From contig NZ_QJUO01000018.1 of the NCBI RefSeq assembly GCF_004327335.1, forward strand, positions 21,578 through 85,577: 64,000 nt of DNA, read 5' to 3'. The DNA comes from Stutzerimonas kirkiae. GTDB taxonomy: Bacteria; Pseudomonadota; Gammaproteobacteria; Pseudomonadales; Pseudomonadaceae. A model generated the notes under the pieces. The model was given only the letters and a program-made list of their open reading frames with translations, had not been told where the DNA came from and did no database searches. Both the position numbers and the translations under genes were made by a program. Shown here in pieces: positions 30,888 through 40,499 of the stretch. Each line of letters opens with the position of its first letter. Within the stretch, counting starts at the first letter, position 1.

Positions 30888-32264
30888 TCAGTAGACGAAG
30901 CCAGCCGTCCCGGTCAGGCGTGGAACGCTGCTCTGCAAGGGGTCGTAGCCACTCTTGCGCTGCAGCATGTATTCGATATCGGAATTGGCCCGCATGCTGT
31001 CCAGCGGCGTTGCCAACTGGCCGGGAGACGTGGGGCGGACCAGGTAGGGCGTCACTATCACCACCAGTTCGCTCTTGTTGTTGCGGTAGTCCGACGAGGA
31101 AAACAGCTTGCCCAGCACGGGGATGGCGCCCAGGCCGGGTACCCTGGAAAGCACGTCGCTGATGTTGTTCTGCAGCAGCCCGCCGATGGCGAAGCTCTGC
31201 CCGCTGGCCATTTCCACCGTGGTTTCCACCCGCCGCACGGAAATGCCGGGAATGCTGATGTTGTCCACGGTCACGCTGTTGTCGGTGTCGATCTCGCTGA
31301 TCTCGGGGCGCACCTTGATGCTGATGCGGTCGTCGGCCAGCACCGTGGGGGTGAAGTCGAGCGCCACGCCGAAGGCCTTGAACTCGACGGTGGTGGTGTT
31401 CTCTTCCTGGCGCACCGGCACCGGGAACTCGCCGCCGGCCAGGAAACTGGCGGTCTGCCCGGAAATGGCGGTGAGGTTGGGTTCGGCCAGGATGCTGATC
31501 AGGCCCTCCTGGTCCAGCGCGTCGATCATCGCCTGGATTGAGGTACCGCCCTTGCTGTAGCCGCCGAGGAAGGAGTAGGCGTCGGAAGAGTAGACATAGC
31601 CGTCCGTGCCGGTGAAGTCCCGCCCGTTGGCCAGGCCGAGGGTGAACCTGCCCGGCGAGGCGAGCACCTGCCAATTGATGCCCAGTTGCTGGGTGATGGC
31701 GCGCGACACCTCGGTCACGCGTACCCGCAGGTATACCTGTACCGGGCTGGACAGGCCCAGCCGGTTGACCACCTGGTCCTCCTCCCCGAGCCAGGGGCGC
31801 AAGGTCTGCAGGATGGCCTCGGCGGTGCCGGCATCGGGCACCGCACCGGAGACCATCAGCGAGCCGGGCGCCGAGGCCAGCGACAGGCGCAGGGCCGGGA
31901 AGCGCTGGCGCAGTGCGGCCTGCATTTCGGCGAGGTTGTGCCGCACCAGCAACTGGCGCTTGAGCAGCGTCCTGCCGTTGGCGTCCAGCGCGTACAGCGT
32001 GGTGCTGCCCACCCGCACCCCGAGCACCAGCAGGGTGCCGGCGGTGGGCGACTGCACGTCGGCGATCTTCGGGTCGGCGACGAAGACCGTCGCCAGTTCG
32101 CCGCCCACCCGCAGCAGCGAACCTTCGCCGACGGCCAGCGCCAACTGCCCCCAGGCCGGTGCGCTCGCCAGCAGGCCGGCGACCAGCAGTGCCTGGAATG
32201 CGTGCCTGGCCGGCCGTCGAAAAACGGCCTCGCCCAGCTTGTTCAACGGCTTGTCAGCGTGCAT
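30888..32264 (-). CDS. rcpA: Tad pilus outer-membrane secretin RcpA (CpaC)
   Basis: The 458-residue secretin forms the outer-membrane channel for the Flp pilus. It has a signal peptide (ALLVAGLLASAPAWG), an N-terminal pilus-assembly domain (VADPKIADVQSPTAGTLLVL), a BON-like segment (AEILQTLRPWLGEEDQVVN) and the C-terminal secretin domain with the family stretch VPGLGAIPVLGKLFSS and PYLVRP. I start at ATG 32264 (MHADKPLNKLGEA), overlapping rcpC by 11 bases; the longer open frame upstream is the antisense-like continuation through rcpC. Confidence 0.93.
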   Translation of the reverse strand: MHADKPLNKLGEAVFRRPARHAFQALLVAGLLASAPAWGQLALAVGEGSLLRVGGELATVFVADPKIADVQSPTAGTLLVLGVRVGSTTLYALDANGRTLLKRQLLVRHNLAEMQAALRQRFPALRLSLASAPGSLMVSGAVPDAGTAEAILQTLRPWLGEEDQVVNRLGLSSPVQVYLRVRVTEVSRAITQQLGINWQVLASPGRFTLGLANGRDFTGTDGYVYSSDAYSFLGGYSKGGTSIQAMIDALDQEGLISILAEPNLTAISGQTASFLAGGEFPVPVRQEENTTTVEFKAFGVALDFTPTVLADDRISIKVRPEISEIDTDNSVTVDNISIPGISVRRVETTVEMASGQSFAIGGLLQNNISDVLSRVPGLGAIPVLGKLFSSSDYRNNKSELVVIVTPYLVRPTSPGQLATPLDSMRANSDIEYMLQRKSGYDPLQSSVPRLTGTAGFVY

Positions 32265-33156
32265 GAGTGTCGAATTCCTGTTGTTGTCGTTGGCTGCCGC
32301 GCAGGATGAGTACCCGCCGTGGCGCCGCCGGGCCTTGGCTGTTTTCCGTTGCCGTGCCGTCCAGTACACGGGACACATCGCCGCCCCACACCGGGCGACG
32401 CTCCTCGCCGCTGGCGCTGTCCCAGGCCACCACGGAGGCCGCTGGCGCCTGGGCATCGGCCCGCGCCTCGCGCTCCTCCACGGCGAAACTGCGCAAGGCC
32501 ATGGACAGGCTGCCCAGTTGCGTGGCGACGGTGACGGCTTCCGCCGCGCGCGGCGCCACCTCGAAGGTGATGGTTCTGGCGCGGCTGGGCTTGTTGTCTT
32601 GCGCGTTGCCCTGGAACCTGGAGCCCACCGCGATGATGCGTACCCGCTCCACCACGGTTTCACTCACCACCAGGGTCGTGGCGCGCGCCCCATTCTTGCC
32701 GGCCTGGCTCAGTTTCTGGGTGAGGATGATGTCGACGAAATCCCCCGGCTGGATCAGGCCGGCGTTGCCGGATACATCGTTGACCGGCACGGAAACGGCC
32801 CGCATGCCTGGCTTGAGCGCCGCCGCCAGGAAGCCGGGGGCGTCCGGGCGGATCACATCGCCTTCCAGGATCAGCGCGCCGGCCGGTTTCGCGCCGCGCA
32901 TCAGCGCACCGTGCAATTCGCTGCCTGCCGTGCCTTCGGCCAGGGCGCCCTTGGGCAGCCTGTCGGCGGCGACCGCCCGCCATTCCAGGTCACCTTCGCG
33001 CAGCAGCAGGCCGGCCGGTAGCGCGGCGGCGGCGGCCCTGATGCGCAGCGCCTGCGGCGGTGGCTCCGGGGTACGGCTGACGAACCAGCCCCGCGCCAGC
33101 AGCGCCAGGGCGGCGGCGGCGAGCAGGATCAAGGCGAGCTTCAATACCGATGACAT
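32254..33156 (-). CDS. rcpC: Flp pilus assembly protein RcpC (CpaB)
   Basis: The 300-residue protein has an N-terminal membrane helix (LALILLAAAALALLARGWF) and a SAF domain around LPAGLLLREGDLEWR and PVNDVSGNAGLIQPGDFVDI, diagnostic of CpaB/RcpC. It is a periplasmic partner of the secretin. It precedes rcpA with an 11-base overlap and follows tadV after a 94-base gap. Confidence 0.92.
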   Translation of the reverse strand: MSSVLKLALILLAAAALALLARGWFVSRTPEPPPQALRIRAAAAALPAGLLLREGDLEWRAVAADRLPKGALAEGTAGSELHGALMRGAKPAGALILEGDVIRPDAPGFLAAALKPGMRAVSVPVNDVSGNAGLIQPGDFVDIILTQKLSQAGKNGARATTLVVSETVVERVRIIAVGSRFQGNAQDNKPSRARTITFEVAPRAAEAVTVATQLGSLSMALRSFAVEEREARADAQAPAASVVAWDSASGEERRPVWGGDVSRVLDGTATENSQGPAAPRRVLILRGSQRQQQEFDTHAR

Positions 33157-33250
33157 CGATCACTCCCTGGTGTGGCGTCAAGTATCAATGCCGGCATATG
33201 GATCAGTGCCCGTAGGGGCCGTGCGCAACCGGACATCCGCCCCTTGGCTG

Positions 33251-33730
33251 TCAGCCCCGTTGTTCGAGCAGCAGCACGACGATACCGCCGAGCACCAGCG
33301 CCACCCCGTAGGGCACCCCGCGCCGCGCCGACAGGGCATGGCGCAAGCCCCTCGGCGAGCTGCCCGGGCAGCGGTCCGCCAGCCAGCCGGCGATGCCCAG
33401 CAGCAGGCCGCCAAGGCCGGTCGCCAGCAACGCGGCAGGTGCTCCGGACGGCCCGGCCCACAGCATCAGCACCGTCGCCAGCTTGACATCACCGCCGCCG
33501 ATGCCGCCGTGCATGAAGGGCGGCAACAGCGAGAGGAAGGTGAGCGCGGCGGCCAGGCCATGCAGGGCTAACGCGCTCCAGCCCATCTCGCCCAGCCATG
33601 CATTGAGCGGGAACAGCCCGGCATACAGCAGCACCCAGCGGTTCGGCAGGCGGCGCCGGAGCAGATCGGCGCGGGCCAGTTGCCAGAAGATCGCCGCCAG
33701 CGGCAGTGACAGGTAACCGCCGGGTAGCAT
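33251..33730 (-). CDS. tadV: prepilin peptidase TadV (CpaA, A24 family)
   Basis: The 159-residue membrane aspartic protease removes the leader from Flp and probably TadE/F. Both catalytic Asp are present: D22 in RADLLRRRLPN and D80 in GIGGGDVKL. It has about 6 hydrophobic helices and no methyltransferase domain, as expected for the short TadV type. It starts five bases after the flp stop codon. Confidence 0.92.
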   Translation of the reverse strand: MLPGGYLSLPLAAIFWQLARADLLRRRLPNRWVLLYAGLFPLNAWLGEMGWSALALHGLAAALTFLSLLPPFMHGGIGGGDVKLATVLMLWAGPSGAPAALLATGLGGLLLGIAGWLADRCPGSSPRGLRHALSARRGVPYGVALVLGGIVVLLLEQRG

Positions 33731-33735
33731 TGGCG

Positions 33736-33930
33736 TTAATCTGGTGTCGATTCTGTCGCGGCATTAGTGATGGCGGTTCCAGCGTTTTCAAATAGTGTCT
33801 CGATATCGCCCTTGAAGTTGGTGACGCCGGTCACTATCACGACTACCAGTATTCCCGCCAGGATGGCATATTCCAATGCGGATACTCCGCGCTCGTCATC
33901 TTTTAATATATTCAGAAGTCTGCGCATCAT
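33736..33930 (-). CDS. flp: Flp family type IVb pilin
   Basis: The 64-residue major pilin begins with a basic leader MMRRLLNILKDDERG, cleaved after G15, followed by VSALEYAILAGILVVVIV, the Flp hydrophobic helix with Glu+5 and Tyr+6. The start at 33930 follows an AAGGAGC ribosome site six bases away; the open frame upstream extends through AT-rich promoter DNA and is not coding. It is the first and probably most strongly expressed gene of the Tad operon. Confidence 0.95.
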   Translation of the reverse strand: MMRRLLNILKDDERGVSALEYAILAGILVVVIVTGVTNFKGDIETLFENAGTAITNAATESTPD

Positions 33931-34059
33931 GTTGCTCCTTGCATGGATAATATTATTGCTGGATGAGAAGTTAGGAGTATTACAAAGAGATTGCAAGTGG
34001 ATATGTCGCGGCATCCTGTCGCGGATTATTGGTTTAACTGATGGGTATTTATTATTTCC

Positions 34060-34088
34060 GGTTATTCCTTGCCGTAATTGGCTGTCAA
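34060..34088 (-). promoter_or_regulatory. candidate sigma-70-type promoter of the flp-tad operon
   Basis: On the minus strand TTGACA (34083-34088) is separated by 17 bases from ATAACC (34060-34065), about 130 bases upstream of flp. Between it and flp are two direct copies of TGTCGCGG (34004-34011 and 34017-34024). The surrounding DNA is AT-rich. No PprB-like regulator gene is adjacent. Confidence 0.45.
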
Positions 34089-34489
34089 ACGACAGGAAAT
34101 AATGAAGGGCGTTAAGAGCCTGTTCACGATCTCGCGAGCCAGGACCCGCCATGCACGCGGGCTTCCCGGCTCAGGTGCAGACGGCGCCCCCTACCTGAAC
34201 CTGATAGTCGCTATCGTCACGGAAATCGAGTCAATTCATGCAGCGTGGACGGGCGCGGCTGTTATTGCATAGGCTGTGTGACTGAATGACACTGCGACCG
34301 ATAGTCCTGTTCACGGAGTGTTGGTTTGAAGAGGCGATGGAAGTTCCAGTCGTGTGGGTATTTGGCCGCTGATTGCCACTTCCATATCGCTAATGCATGC
34401 GGTGAGAGTGGCGGGTGGTTATTCGATTGATCGCTATCGAAGTGGTTGTTTGATATGGGCAGTGTTTCAGGATTGGAATAAATAATGTA

Positions 34490-34580
34490 TGGCTTCAGGA
34501 TCGTACAGCGCGACCTGGAGCTTATCGTACCTGTACGAATGCCTGGTGGCGTGCGGGATTCGCGACAGTACGGGCACCAG
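34490..34580 (+). repeat. dispersed intergenic repeat, copy C
   Basis: GGCTTCAGGATCGTACAGCG followed by TATCGTACCTGTACGAATGC and CTGGTGGCG matches the inverse strand of 42909-42983 and the copy at 21961-22020. It lies in the 834-bp gap between flp and ccoP. The rest of this gap (33931-34489) shows only the flp promoter region, and I find no gene in it. Confidence 0.65.
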
Positions 34581-34734
34581 GACAGCGCCAGCGGCCTACG
34601 ATAAAACGCACACTCGATTGCCTATCCAGCCAGCGCATCTGCCGGATGCGCGACAGTACTGCGGTCAGGGCGCGAAGAAGCTCATGTGGCTGGTCATGTG
34701 AAAGGCGGGGGATGGCGAGAATCGCCGGGGGGAA

Positions 34735-34756
34735 GGGCGGTACGAATGTACCGCCC
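34735..34756. terminator. stem-loop downstream of the second ccoP
   Basis: GGGCGGTAC-GAAT-GTACCGCCC is a perfect 9-bp stem with a 4-base loop, 9 bases after the ccoP stop on the minus strand. No T-tract follows, so it may be an mRNA-stabilising 3' hairpin rather than an intrinsic terminator. Confidence 0.55.
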
Positions 34757-34764
34757 CTGGTGCG

Positions 34765-35700
34765 TTACTGTTCTTCTGTCCGTTCGTCGCTCTTGGACAG
34801 GCTGTAGACATAGGCCGCCAGCAGGTGGACCTTGTCGTTGCCCAGGTATTGCTCCTGTGCCGGCATCTGGCCATTGCGGCCATGACGGATGGTCTGCTGC
34901 AACTGCGCCAGGCTGCTGCCGTAGATCCAGCCGGCCGGGCTGTTCAGCGCCGGAGCGCCGAGTGCGGCCATGCCGTCGCCAGTCGCACCGTGGCAGACGG
35001 CGCAGGTCTGGGCGTAGACGGTCTCGCCGGCTTCCAGATCGACGCTGGTGCCTTCCGGCAGTGCCAGGCCTGCCAGGTCCTTGCGCACGAATGCCGCGAC
35101 GTTCTTCACGCCTTCTTCGCCGATGACCGCGCCCCAGGCGGGCATGACGCCGATACGGCCATGGAGGATCGAGGCCTTGATGGTCTCGGGCTCGCCGCCC
35201 CAGCGCCAGTCCTTGTCGGCCAGGTTGGGGAAGCCGACCGAGCCCTTGGCGTCCGAGCCATGGCAGATCGAGCAGTAGGTGGCGAACAGGCGGTTACCCA
35301 TTTTCAGCGCCTGCTCGTCCTTGGCCACCTCGGCGATGGGCATGGCGGAGTACTTGGCGAAGATCGGGCCGTATTTCGCTTCAGCCTGCGCTACCTCGCG
35401 CTCCCAGGCTTTTTCCTGGGTCCAGCCGCCTTCATAGCCCGGCAGCACGCCCTTCCAGTTACCCAGGCCCGGATAGAGGACCAGGTAGACGATGCCGAAC
35501 AGCAGGGTGCCGATGAACAGCAGGAACCACCACTTGGGCAGCGGGTTGTCGTACTCCTCGATGCCGTCGAAGGCATGTCCCAGGGTCTTGTCGGTGGTCG
35601 TGGCCGGTTCACCCTTGCGTGTGGCGAAGATCAACCAGAACAGAGCGACAAAGGTGCCCAGCGTCAGCAGGGCGATGTATCCACTCCAGAAAGTGCTCAT
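34765..35700 (-). CDS. ccoP: cbb3-type cytochrome c oxidase subunit III (CcoP), second operon
   Basis: The 311-residue dihaem membrane cytochrome c has [14 protein letters not shown] after the first helix, haem sites CSICH (about residue 142) and CAVCH (about 229), and the final GRNGQMPAQ Met region. It is clearly more diverged from the first CcoP than the CcoN and CcoO pairs are from each other. The 83-base gap to ccoO holds no ccoQ. It is in the Anr-box-associated operon that corresponds by position to cco2 of P. aeruginosa. Confidence 0.96.
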   Translation of the reverse strand: MSTFWSGYIALLTLGTFVALFWLIFATRKGEPATTTDKTLGHAFDGIEEYDNPLPKWWFLLFIGTLLFGIVYLVLYPGLGNWKGVLPGYEGGWTQEKAWEREVAQAEAKYGPIFAKYSAMPIAEVAKDEQALKMGNRLFATYCSICHGSDAKGSVGFPNLADKDWRWGGEPETIKASILHGRIGVMPAWGAVIGEEGVKNVAAFVRKDLAGLALPEGTSVDLEAGETVYAQTCAVCHGATGDGMAALGAPALNSPAGWIYGSSLAQLQQTIRHGRNGQMPAQEQYLGNDKVHLLAAYVYSLSKSDERTEEQ

Positions 35701-35783
35701 GTGCTACTCCTGGACAGCCTGAGCAACTCCGACTGTCCTCGATTTTAGTCCCAGGCGGCCATCAGGCGGCCGCCGTCCGATGA

Positions 35784-36410
35784 TCAGCGCTTGTTCTGCA
35801 AGGCAGTGCCGAGCACTTGCAGGTAGGCGACCATTGCGTCCATCTCGGTCTTGCCCTTGACGGCATCGGAGGCACCGGCGATGTCCTCTTCGCTATAGGG
35901 CACGCCCAGAGCACGCAGCGCCTGCATCTTCTTGGCGGTATCCTTGCCGTCGAGCACGTTCTCGACCAGCCAGGGATAGGACGGCATTTTCGATTCCGGG
36001 ACCACGTTGCGCGGGTTGTACAGGTGCGCACGTTGCCAGTCGTCGGAGTAGCGACCGCCGACGCGGGCCAGGTCCGGACCACGACGGTTGGAACCCCACA
36101 GGAAGGGGTGGTCGTAGACGCTCTCGCCAGCGACCGAGTAGTGCCCGTAGCGTTCGGTCTCGGCGCGGAACGGGCGGATCATCTGGGTGTGGCAACCGAC
36201 GCAGCCTTCCTTGATATAGAGGTCGCGGCCTTCCAGTTCCAGCGCGGTGTAGGGCTTCATGCCCGCCACCGGCTCGTTGACCACGTCCTGGAAGAACAGC
36301 GGGACGATTTGCGTCAGGCCACCGATGCTCACGGCGAAGATCATCAGAATGGCCATCAGGCCGATGTTCTTCTCGATTTTCTCGTGTTTGGTCTCGTTAT
36401 GAGTTGTCAT
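35784..36410 (-). CDS. ccoO: cbb3-type cytochrome c oxidase subunit II (CcoO), second operon
   Basis: The 208-residue monohaem subunit has an N-terminal anchor helix and the haem site [12 protein letters not shown], with Met in KMPSYPW. It is about 96 percent identical to the CcoO at 19505-20131 by direct comparison, with differences concentrated at the C-terminus (EEDIAGAS versus DEDITGAR). It lies 14 bases downstream of ccoN, identical spacing to the first operon. Confidence 0.97.
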   Translation of the reverse strand: MTTHNETKHEKIEKNIGLMAILMIFAVSIGGLTQIVPLFFQDVVNEPVAGMKPYTALELEGRDLYIKEGCVGCHTQMIRPFRAETERYGHYSVAGESVYDHPFLWGSNRRGPDLARVGGRYSDDWQRAHLYNPRNVVPESKMPSYPWLVENVLDGKDTAKKMQALRALGVPYSEEDIAGASDAVKGKTEMDAMVAYLQVLGTALQNKR

Positions 36411-36424
36411 TTCAGGTCGGCTCC

Positions 36425-37849
36425 TCAGGCAATCTGCGCGGCGGCATCGTATTCAGCCGGTTTGGAGGCCTGCACGGTCTTCCAGGTGTTGTAGGCCATC
36501 AGCAGCATGCCGGCGAAGAAGATCGCACCGCCGATCACGCGCACCACGAAACCGGGGTGGCTGGCTTCCAGCGCTTCGACGAAGGAGTAGGTCAGGGTGC
36601 CGTCGTCGTTCACCGCGCGCCACATCAGGCCCTGGGTGATGCCGTTGACCCACATCGAGGCGATGTAGAGCACGGTGCCGATGGTGGCCAGCCAGAAGTG
36701 GCCGTTGATCAGCGCGACGCTGTACATCTGTTCGCGACCGAAGACCTTCGGAATCAGGTGGTACAGGGCACCGATGGAAACCATGGCGACCCAGCCGAGG
36801 GCGCCGGCATGCACGTGGCCGATGGTCCAGTCGGTGTAGTGGGAGAGGGCGTTGACGGTCTTGATCGCCATCATCGGGCCTTCGAAGGTGGACATGCCGT
36901 AGAAGGCCAGGGACACCACCAGGAAGCGCAGGATGGGGTCGCTGCGCAGCTTATGCCAGGCGCCGGAGAGGGTCATCATGCCGTTGATCATGCCGCCCCA
37001 GCTCGGTGCCAGCAGGATCAGCGACATCACCATGCCGAGGGACTGCGCCCAGTCGGGCAGGGCAGTGTAGTGCAGGTGGTGCGGGCCGGCCCAGATATAG
37101 ACGGTGATCAGCGCCCAGAAGTGCACGATGGACAGCCGGTAGGAATAGACCGGGCGTTCGGCCTGCTTGGGCACGAAGTAGTACATGATGCCGAGGAAGC
37201 CTGCGGTCAGGAAGAAGCCCACGGCGTTGTGGCCGTACCACCACTGGACCATGGCGTCGGTGGCGCCGGAGTACAGCGAGTAGGACTTGAGCAGGGTGAC
37301 CGGGATTTCCAGGTTGTTGACCACGTGCAGCAGGGCCACGGTGATGATGAAGGCACCGAAGAACCAGTTGCCGACATAGATATGGGAGACTTTGCGCTTG
37401 ATCAGGGTCCCGAAGAACACCACGGCGTAGGAAACCCAGACGATGGTGATCAGGATATCGATCGGCCATTCCAGTTCCGCGTACTCCTTGGAGGTGGTGA
37501 TGCCCAGCGGCAGGCTGATGGCCGCCAGCAGGATCACCAGTTGCCAGCCCCAGAAGGTGAAGGCAGCCAGTTTGGGCGCGAACAACTCGGTGCGGCAGGT
37601 GCGCTGTACCGAGTAGTAGGAGGTGGCGAACAGGGCACAACCGCCGAAGGCGAAGATCACCGCGTTGGTGTGCAATGGTCGCAAGCGGCCGAAGCTGGTC
37701 CAGGGGAGGTCGAAGTTGAGTTGCGGCCAGGCCAATTGTGCTGCGATGAAAACGCCGAGCCCCATCCCGACGATTCCCCACACCACCGTCATGATGGCAA
37801 ATTGGCGGACCACCTTGTAGCTATAGGCGGTACTGGTTGCTGTGTTCAT
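36425..37849 (-). CDS. ccoN: cbb3-type cytochrome c oxidase subunit I (CcoN), second operon
   Basis: The 474-residue catalytic subunit has the same 12-helix layout and His ligands as the first CcoN ([39 protein letters not shown]). Differences cluster in the helix preceding the GYDNEWPID-equivalent region ([13 protein letters not shown]) and in helices VI and IX. The start at 37849 ([17 protein letters not shown]) has GGAAG upstream, as in copy one. An Anr box centred about 97 bases upstream would place a transcription start near 37905. Confidence 0.97.
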   Translation of the reverse strand: MNTATSTAYSYKVVRQFAIMTVVWGIVGMGLGVFIAAQLAWPQLNFDLPWTSFGRLRPLHTNAVIFAFGGCALFATSYYSVQRTCRTELFAPKLAAFTFWGWQLVILLAAISLPLGITTSKEYAELEWPIDILITIVWVSYAVVFFGTLIKRKVSHIYVGNWFFGAFIITVALLHVVNNLEIPVTLLKSYSLYSGATDAMVQWWYGHNAVGFFLTAGFLGIMYYFVPKQAERPVYSYRLSIVHFWALITVYIWAGPHHLHYTALPDWAQSLGMVMSLILLAPSWGGMINGMMTLSGAWHKLRSDPILRFLVVSLAFYGMSTFEGPMMAIKTVNALSHYTDWTIGHVHAGALGWVAMVSIGALYHLIPKVFGREQMYSVALINGHFWLATIGTVLYIASMWVNGITQGLMWRAVNDDGTLTYSFVEALEASHPGFVVRVIGGAIFFAGMLLMAYNTWKTVQASKPAEYDAAAQIA

Positions 37850-37913
37850 GTATGGGCTTCCATCCACGGCTAATGAGCGGTTTTTTTCTTTCTAAAAGAA
37901 AGCGGGAGCAAGC

Positions 37914-38603
37914 ATGGAGAAAGGGCAAATAAGCGGTATTGACCCGGATCAATACACATCGGGCGCACATTTAGTTGCTGGTATCTGGAATCGCCCCGAA
38001 CGGCCCTCGGGGCATACCCTGATTCTCGCTCACGGAGCGGGGGCGCCGATGGATAGCGACTTCATGAACGGCATCGCCGGGCGGCTCGCGAACCTAGGCG
38101 TGGCGGTGTTTCGCTTCGAGTTTCCCTATATGCGCGAGCGCCGCGAGACAGGCCGCCGGCGCCCCCCGAATCCGGCCCCGCAACTGTTGCAGGCATGGCG
38201 GGAGGCCCATGCATTCGTGCGACAGCAAACCGCAGGGCAATTGGCCATCGGCGGCAAGTCGATGGGCGGGCGGATGGCCAGCATGCTGGCGGATGAGCTG
38301 GATTGCGCCGCGCTGGTCTGCCTGGGCTACCCCTTCCATGCCGCAGGCCGCAAGGACAAGCCCCGTGTCGAGCACCTGGCCGGGTTGCGCACGCCAGCGC
38401 TGATCGTCCAGGGGGAGCGTGACGCCCTCGGCGATCGCGCCACGGTCGCGACCTATGCACTGTCGCCGGCGATCGCCACCCTGTGGCTGGAGAGCGCGGA
38501 CCACGACCTGAAACCACTGCGGCGCTCCGGCTTCACCCATGAGCTGCACCTGGATCGCGCTGCCCGGGAGATCGCCGGTTTTCTCTGTGGATTGCCGGCA
38601 TGA
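37914..38603 (+). CDS. alpha/beta hydrolase of the KANL3/Tex30 (dienelactone-hydrolase-like) family
   Basis: The 229-residue cytoplasmic protein has TLILAHGAGAPMDSDFM, the nucleophile elbow IGGKSMGGRMAS (S116), a likely catalytic Asp in QGERDALGD and His in SADHDLKP. Substrate is unknown. The start at 37914 has a GGGAG seven bases upstream; no other start lies between it and the catalytic loop except deep inside the domain. The first 13 codons overlap the Anr box and promoter of the divergent ccoN operon, so either the true start differs or the regulation is shared. Confidence 0.82.
   Translation: MEKGQISGIDPDQYTSGAHLVAGIWNRPERPSGHTLILAHGAGAPMDSDFMNGIAGRLANLGVAVFRFEFPYMRERRETGRRRPPNPAPQLLQAWREAHAFVRQQTAGQLAIGGKSMGGRMASMLADELDCAALVCLGYPFHAAGRKDKPRVEHLAGLRTPALIVQGERDALGDRATVATYALSPAIATLWLESADHDLKPLRRSGFTHELHLDRAAREIAGFLCGLPA
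37940..37953 (-). promoter_or_regulatory. Anr/FNR box upstream of the second ccoNOP operon
   Basis: TTGACCCGGATCAA (TTGATCCGGGTCAA on the minus strand) matches the consensus at 9 of 10 fixed positions. Centred at -41.5 it predicts a ccoN transcript starting near 37905 with a leader of about 56 bases. It lies inside the first codons of the divergent hydrolase gene, so Anr could also repress or activate that gene. Confidence 0.8.
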
Positions 38604-38835
38604 TTGCGACTTTCGTATAGCAGCCAAGAATGCTGAGCACTCTAGAATCGGAGAGACTTCGGGGGCGATTCATGTTATCCATCGGCAACGGGCCGGACCT
38701 TCGTACAGGCTTGCGCCTGGGAAACCGGTGCATGAAACGTGCGACATCGCTCCCACCATGCTCCGCTTCTATTGCAGCGTTCCATCGCTGTAGCCATCAC
38801 AAGACATACAAAACACGGCTATCGAGAGGTGCTTT

Positions 38836-40338
38836 ATGGAAACTGACCTGAACCAATTCATCCGCAACGAGGCGTTCCGCGACAAGATCGTCTCCGCCGA
38901 GGAGGCCGCCTCCTGGATCGAGGATGGCATGAGCCTGGGGATGAGCGGATTCACGCTGTTCGGCGAACCGAAGGAATTTCCCAGGGCGTTGGCCGAGCGT
39001 GGGAAACAGGAAAAATTCAAGGTCAATCTGTACACCGGCGCATCCATGGGCCCGGCGGCCGACCAGGCGATGGCCGAGGCGGGCATCATCAACCTGCGCC
39101 TGCCCTACCAGGGCAACCCGGTGCTGCGCGGCAAGATCAACAGCGGCGAAGCCTTCTATATCGACCAGCACCTCTCCCATACCGCCGAGTGGATTCGCCA
39201 GGGCGTACTGCCGGCGATCGACTACGCAATCATCGAGGCCGCCGCGATCACCGAGGACGGCCAGATCATCCCGACCGGCTCGGTGGGCAACTCGCCGATC
39301 TTCGTGCAGACCGCCAAGCATGTGATCATCGAGCTGAACACCTCGGCGCCGCGTGAATACGAAGGCATGCACGACATCTACGTGCCCGGGCCGGCCGGGG
39401 AGCGCAAGGATATCCCGGTCTACGACATCAGCAAGCGCATCGGCACCAAGGGTATTCCGGTCGATCCGGCCAAGGTGCGCGGCATCGTGCTGTCGAGCCA
39501 GCCGGACATTCCTTCGCCGCTGTTCGAGCCGAACGCCGAGACCCAGCAGATCGCCGACAACCTGCTGGAGTTCCTGCGTGCCGAGGTCAAGGCCGGCCGC
39601 CTTACCGAGAGCCTGGCACCGCTGCAGTCGGGGGTGGGCTCGGTGGCCAACGCCGTGCTCAACGGCATGAAGACTTCCGAGTTCCGTGACATCGTGGTCG
39701 CGTCGGAAGTGCTGCAGGATGGCATCTTCGACCTGATCGACGCCGGCGTGGTGAAGTTCGCCGCGGCCACGGCGCTGTCGCTGTCGAAGAAGCGCGTGGA
39801 AACCCTTGGCCAGGACCTGGCCAAATACAAGGACAAGCTGGTCTTCCGTCCGCAGGAAATCTCCAACCACCCCGAGGTGATTCGCCGCCTGGGCATCATT
39901 TCCTTCAACACCGCGCTGGAAGTGGACATCTACGGCAACGTCAACTCCACCCATGTCGGCGGTACGCGGATGATGAACGGGATCGGCGGCTCCGGCGACT
40001 TCGCCCGCAACGCCCGCATCACCATCTTCGTCACGTCCTCGACGGCGAAGGAGGGCAAGGTGTCCTCCATCGTGCCGTTCGTCTCCCACGTCGACCACAC
40101 CAACCACGATGTCGACGTGATCGTCACCGAGCAGGGCTATGCCGACCTGCGCGGGCTGGCCCCGGTACAGGCGGCGGTGAAGATCATCGAGAACTGCATG
40201 CACCCTGATTTCCGGGAGCAGGCCTACGAGTACTTCAACGAGGCCAGGGCGCGCGGCGGCCATACTCCGCATGTGCTGCAGAAGGCCTTCTCCTGGCATA
40301 CGGCGCTGGCCGAGACAGGCACCATGCGCAAGGATTGA
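38836..40338 (+). CDS. acetyl-CoA hydrolase/transferase family, probable succinate:acetate CoA-transferase
   Basis: The 500-residue protein belongs to the family of Acetobacter AarC and yeast Ach1, which move CoA between succinate and acetate (or hydrolyse acetyl-CoA). Landmarks are GASMGPAADQAMAEAG, PTGSVGNSPIFVQTAK, SEVLQDG (E291, equivalent in context to the AarC catalytic Glu) and SFNTALEVDIYGNVNSTHVG. A ribosome site (GAGGTG) precedes the ATG. A strong terminator follows 123 bases later. It could detoxify or assimilate acetate and feed the TCA cycle beside acnA. Confidence 0.9.
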   Translation: METDLNQFIRNEAFRDKIVSAEEAASWIEDGMSLGMSGFTLFGEPKEFPRALAERGKQEKFKVNLYTGASMGPAADQAMAEAGIINLRLPYQGNPVLRGKINSGEAFYIDQHLSHTAEWIRQGVLPAIDYAIIEAAAITEDGQIIPTGSVGNSPIFVQTAKHVIIELNTSAPREYEGMHDIYVPGPAGERKDIPVYDISKRIGTKGIPVDPAKVRGIVLSSQPDIPSPLFEPNAETQQIADNLLEFLRAEVKAGRLTESLAPLQSGVGSVANAVLNGMKTSEFRDIVVASEVLQDGIFDLIDAGVVKFAAATALSLSKKRVETLGQDLAKYKDKLVFRPQEISNHPEVIRRLGIISFNTALEVDIYGNVNSTHVGGTRMMNGIGGSGDFARNARITIFVTSSTAKEGKVSSIVPFVSHVDHTNHDVDVIVTEQGYADLRGLAPVQAAVKIIENCMHPDFREQAYEYFNEARARGGHTPHVLQKAFSWHTALAETGTMRKD

Positions 40339-40351
40339 GCGTTGCCGCGCA

Positions 40352-40421
40352 CTGAGTACGCCGTGCGCAGCAGGGATAGCGGCTCCGATCGTTCAGGTGC
40401 GTGCGGCGCACCCTACACAAG
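40352..40421. repeat. dispersed palindromic repeat (CCGCTATCCCTG type, copy 2, inverted)
   Basis: The reverse complement contains CGCACCTGA, CCGCTATCCCTG and GCGCACGGC in the same order as the element at 2815-2883. It lies between the CoA-transferase stop and its terminator. A short related GTAGGGT/CACCCT palindrome occurs at 47478-47499. Confidence 0.55.
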
Positions 40422-40461
40422 GCCGCCGCCCGCGACATTCGATCGTTGACGCGACACCAGG

Positions 40462-40492
40462 CTCATGGGCAATTACCTGCCCATGAGTTTTT
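40462..40492 (+). terminator. intrinsic terminator of the CoA-transferase gene
   Basis: CTCATGGGCA-ATTACC-TGCCCATGAG is a perfect 10-bp stem followed by TTTTT. It ends eight bases before the aer stop codon on the other strand. Confidence 0.9.
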
Positions 40493-40499
40493 CCGTCGT

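Noticed and set aside
35701..35783. A possible ccoQ in the second cbb3 operon
   Set aside because: The 83-base gap is too short and no single-helix frame exists.
36404..37873. Long plus-strand frames opposite both ccoN genes
   Set aside because: Both copies show the same frame because the ccoN DNA is conserved; they are shadows, not paired antisense genes.
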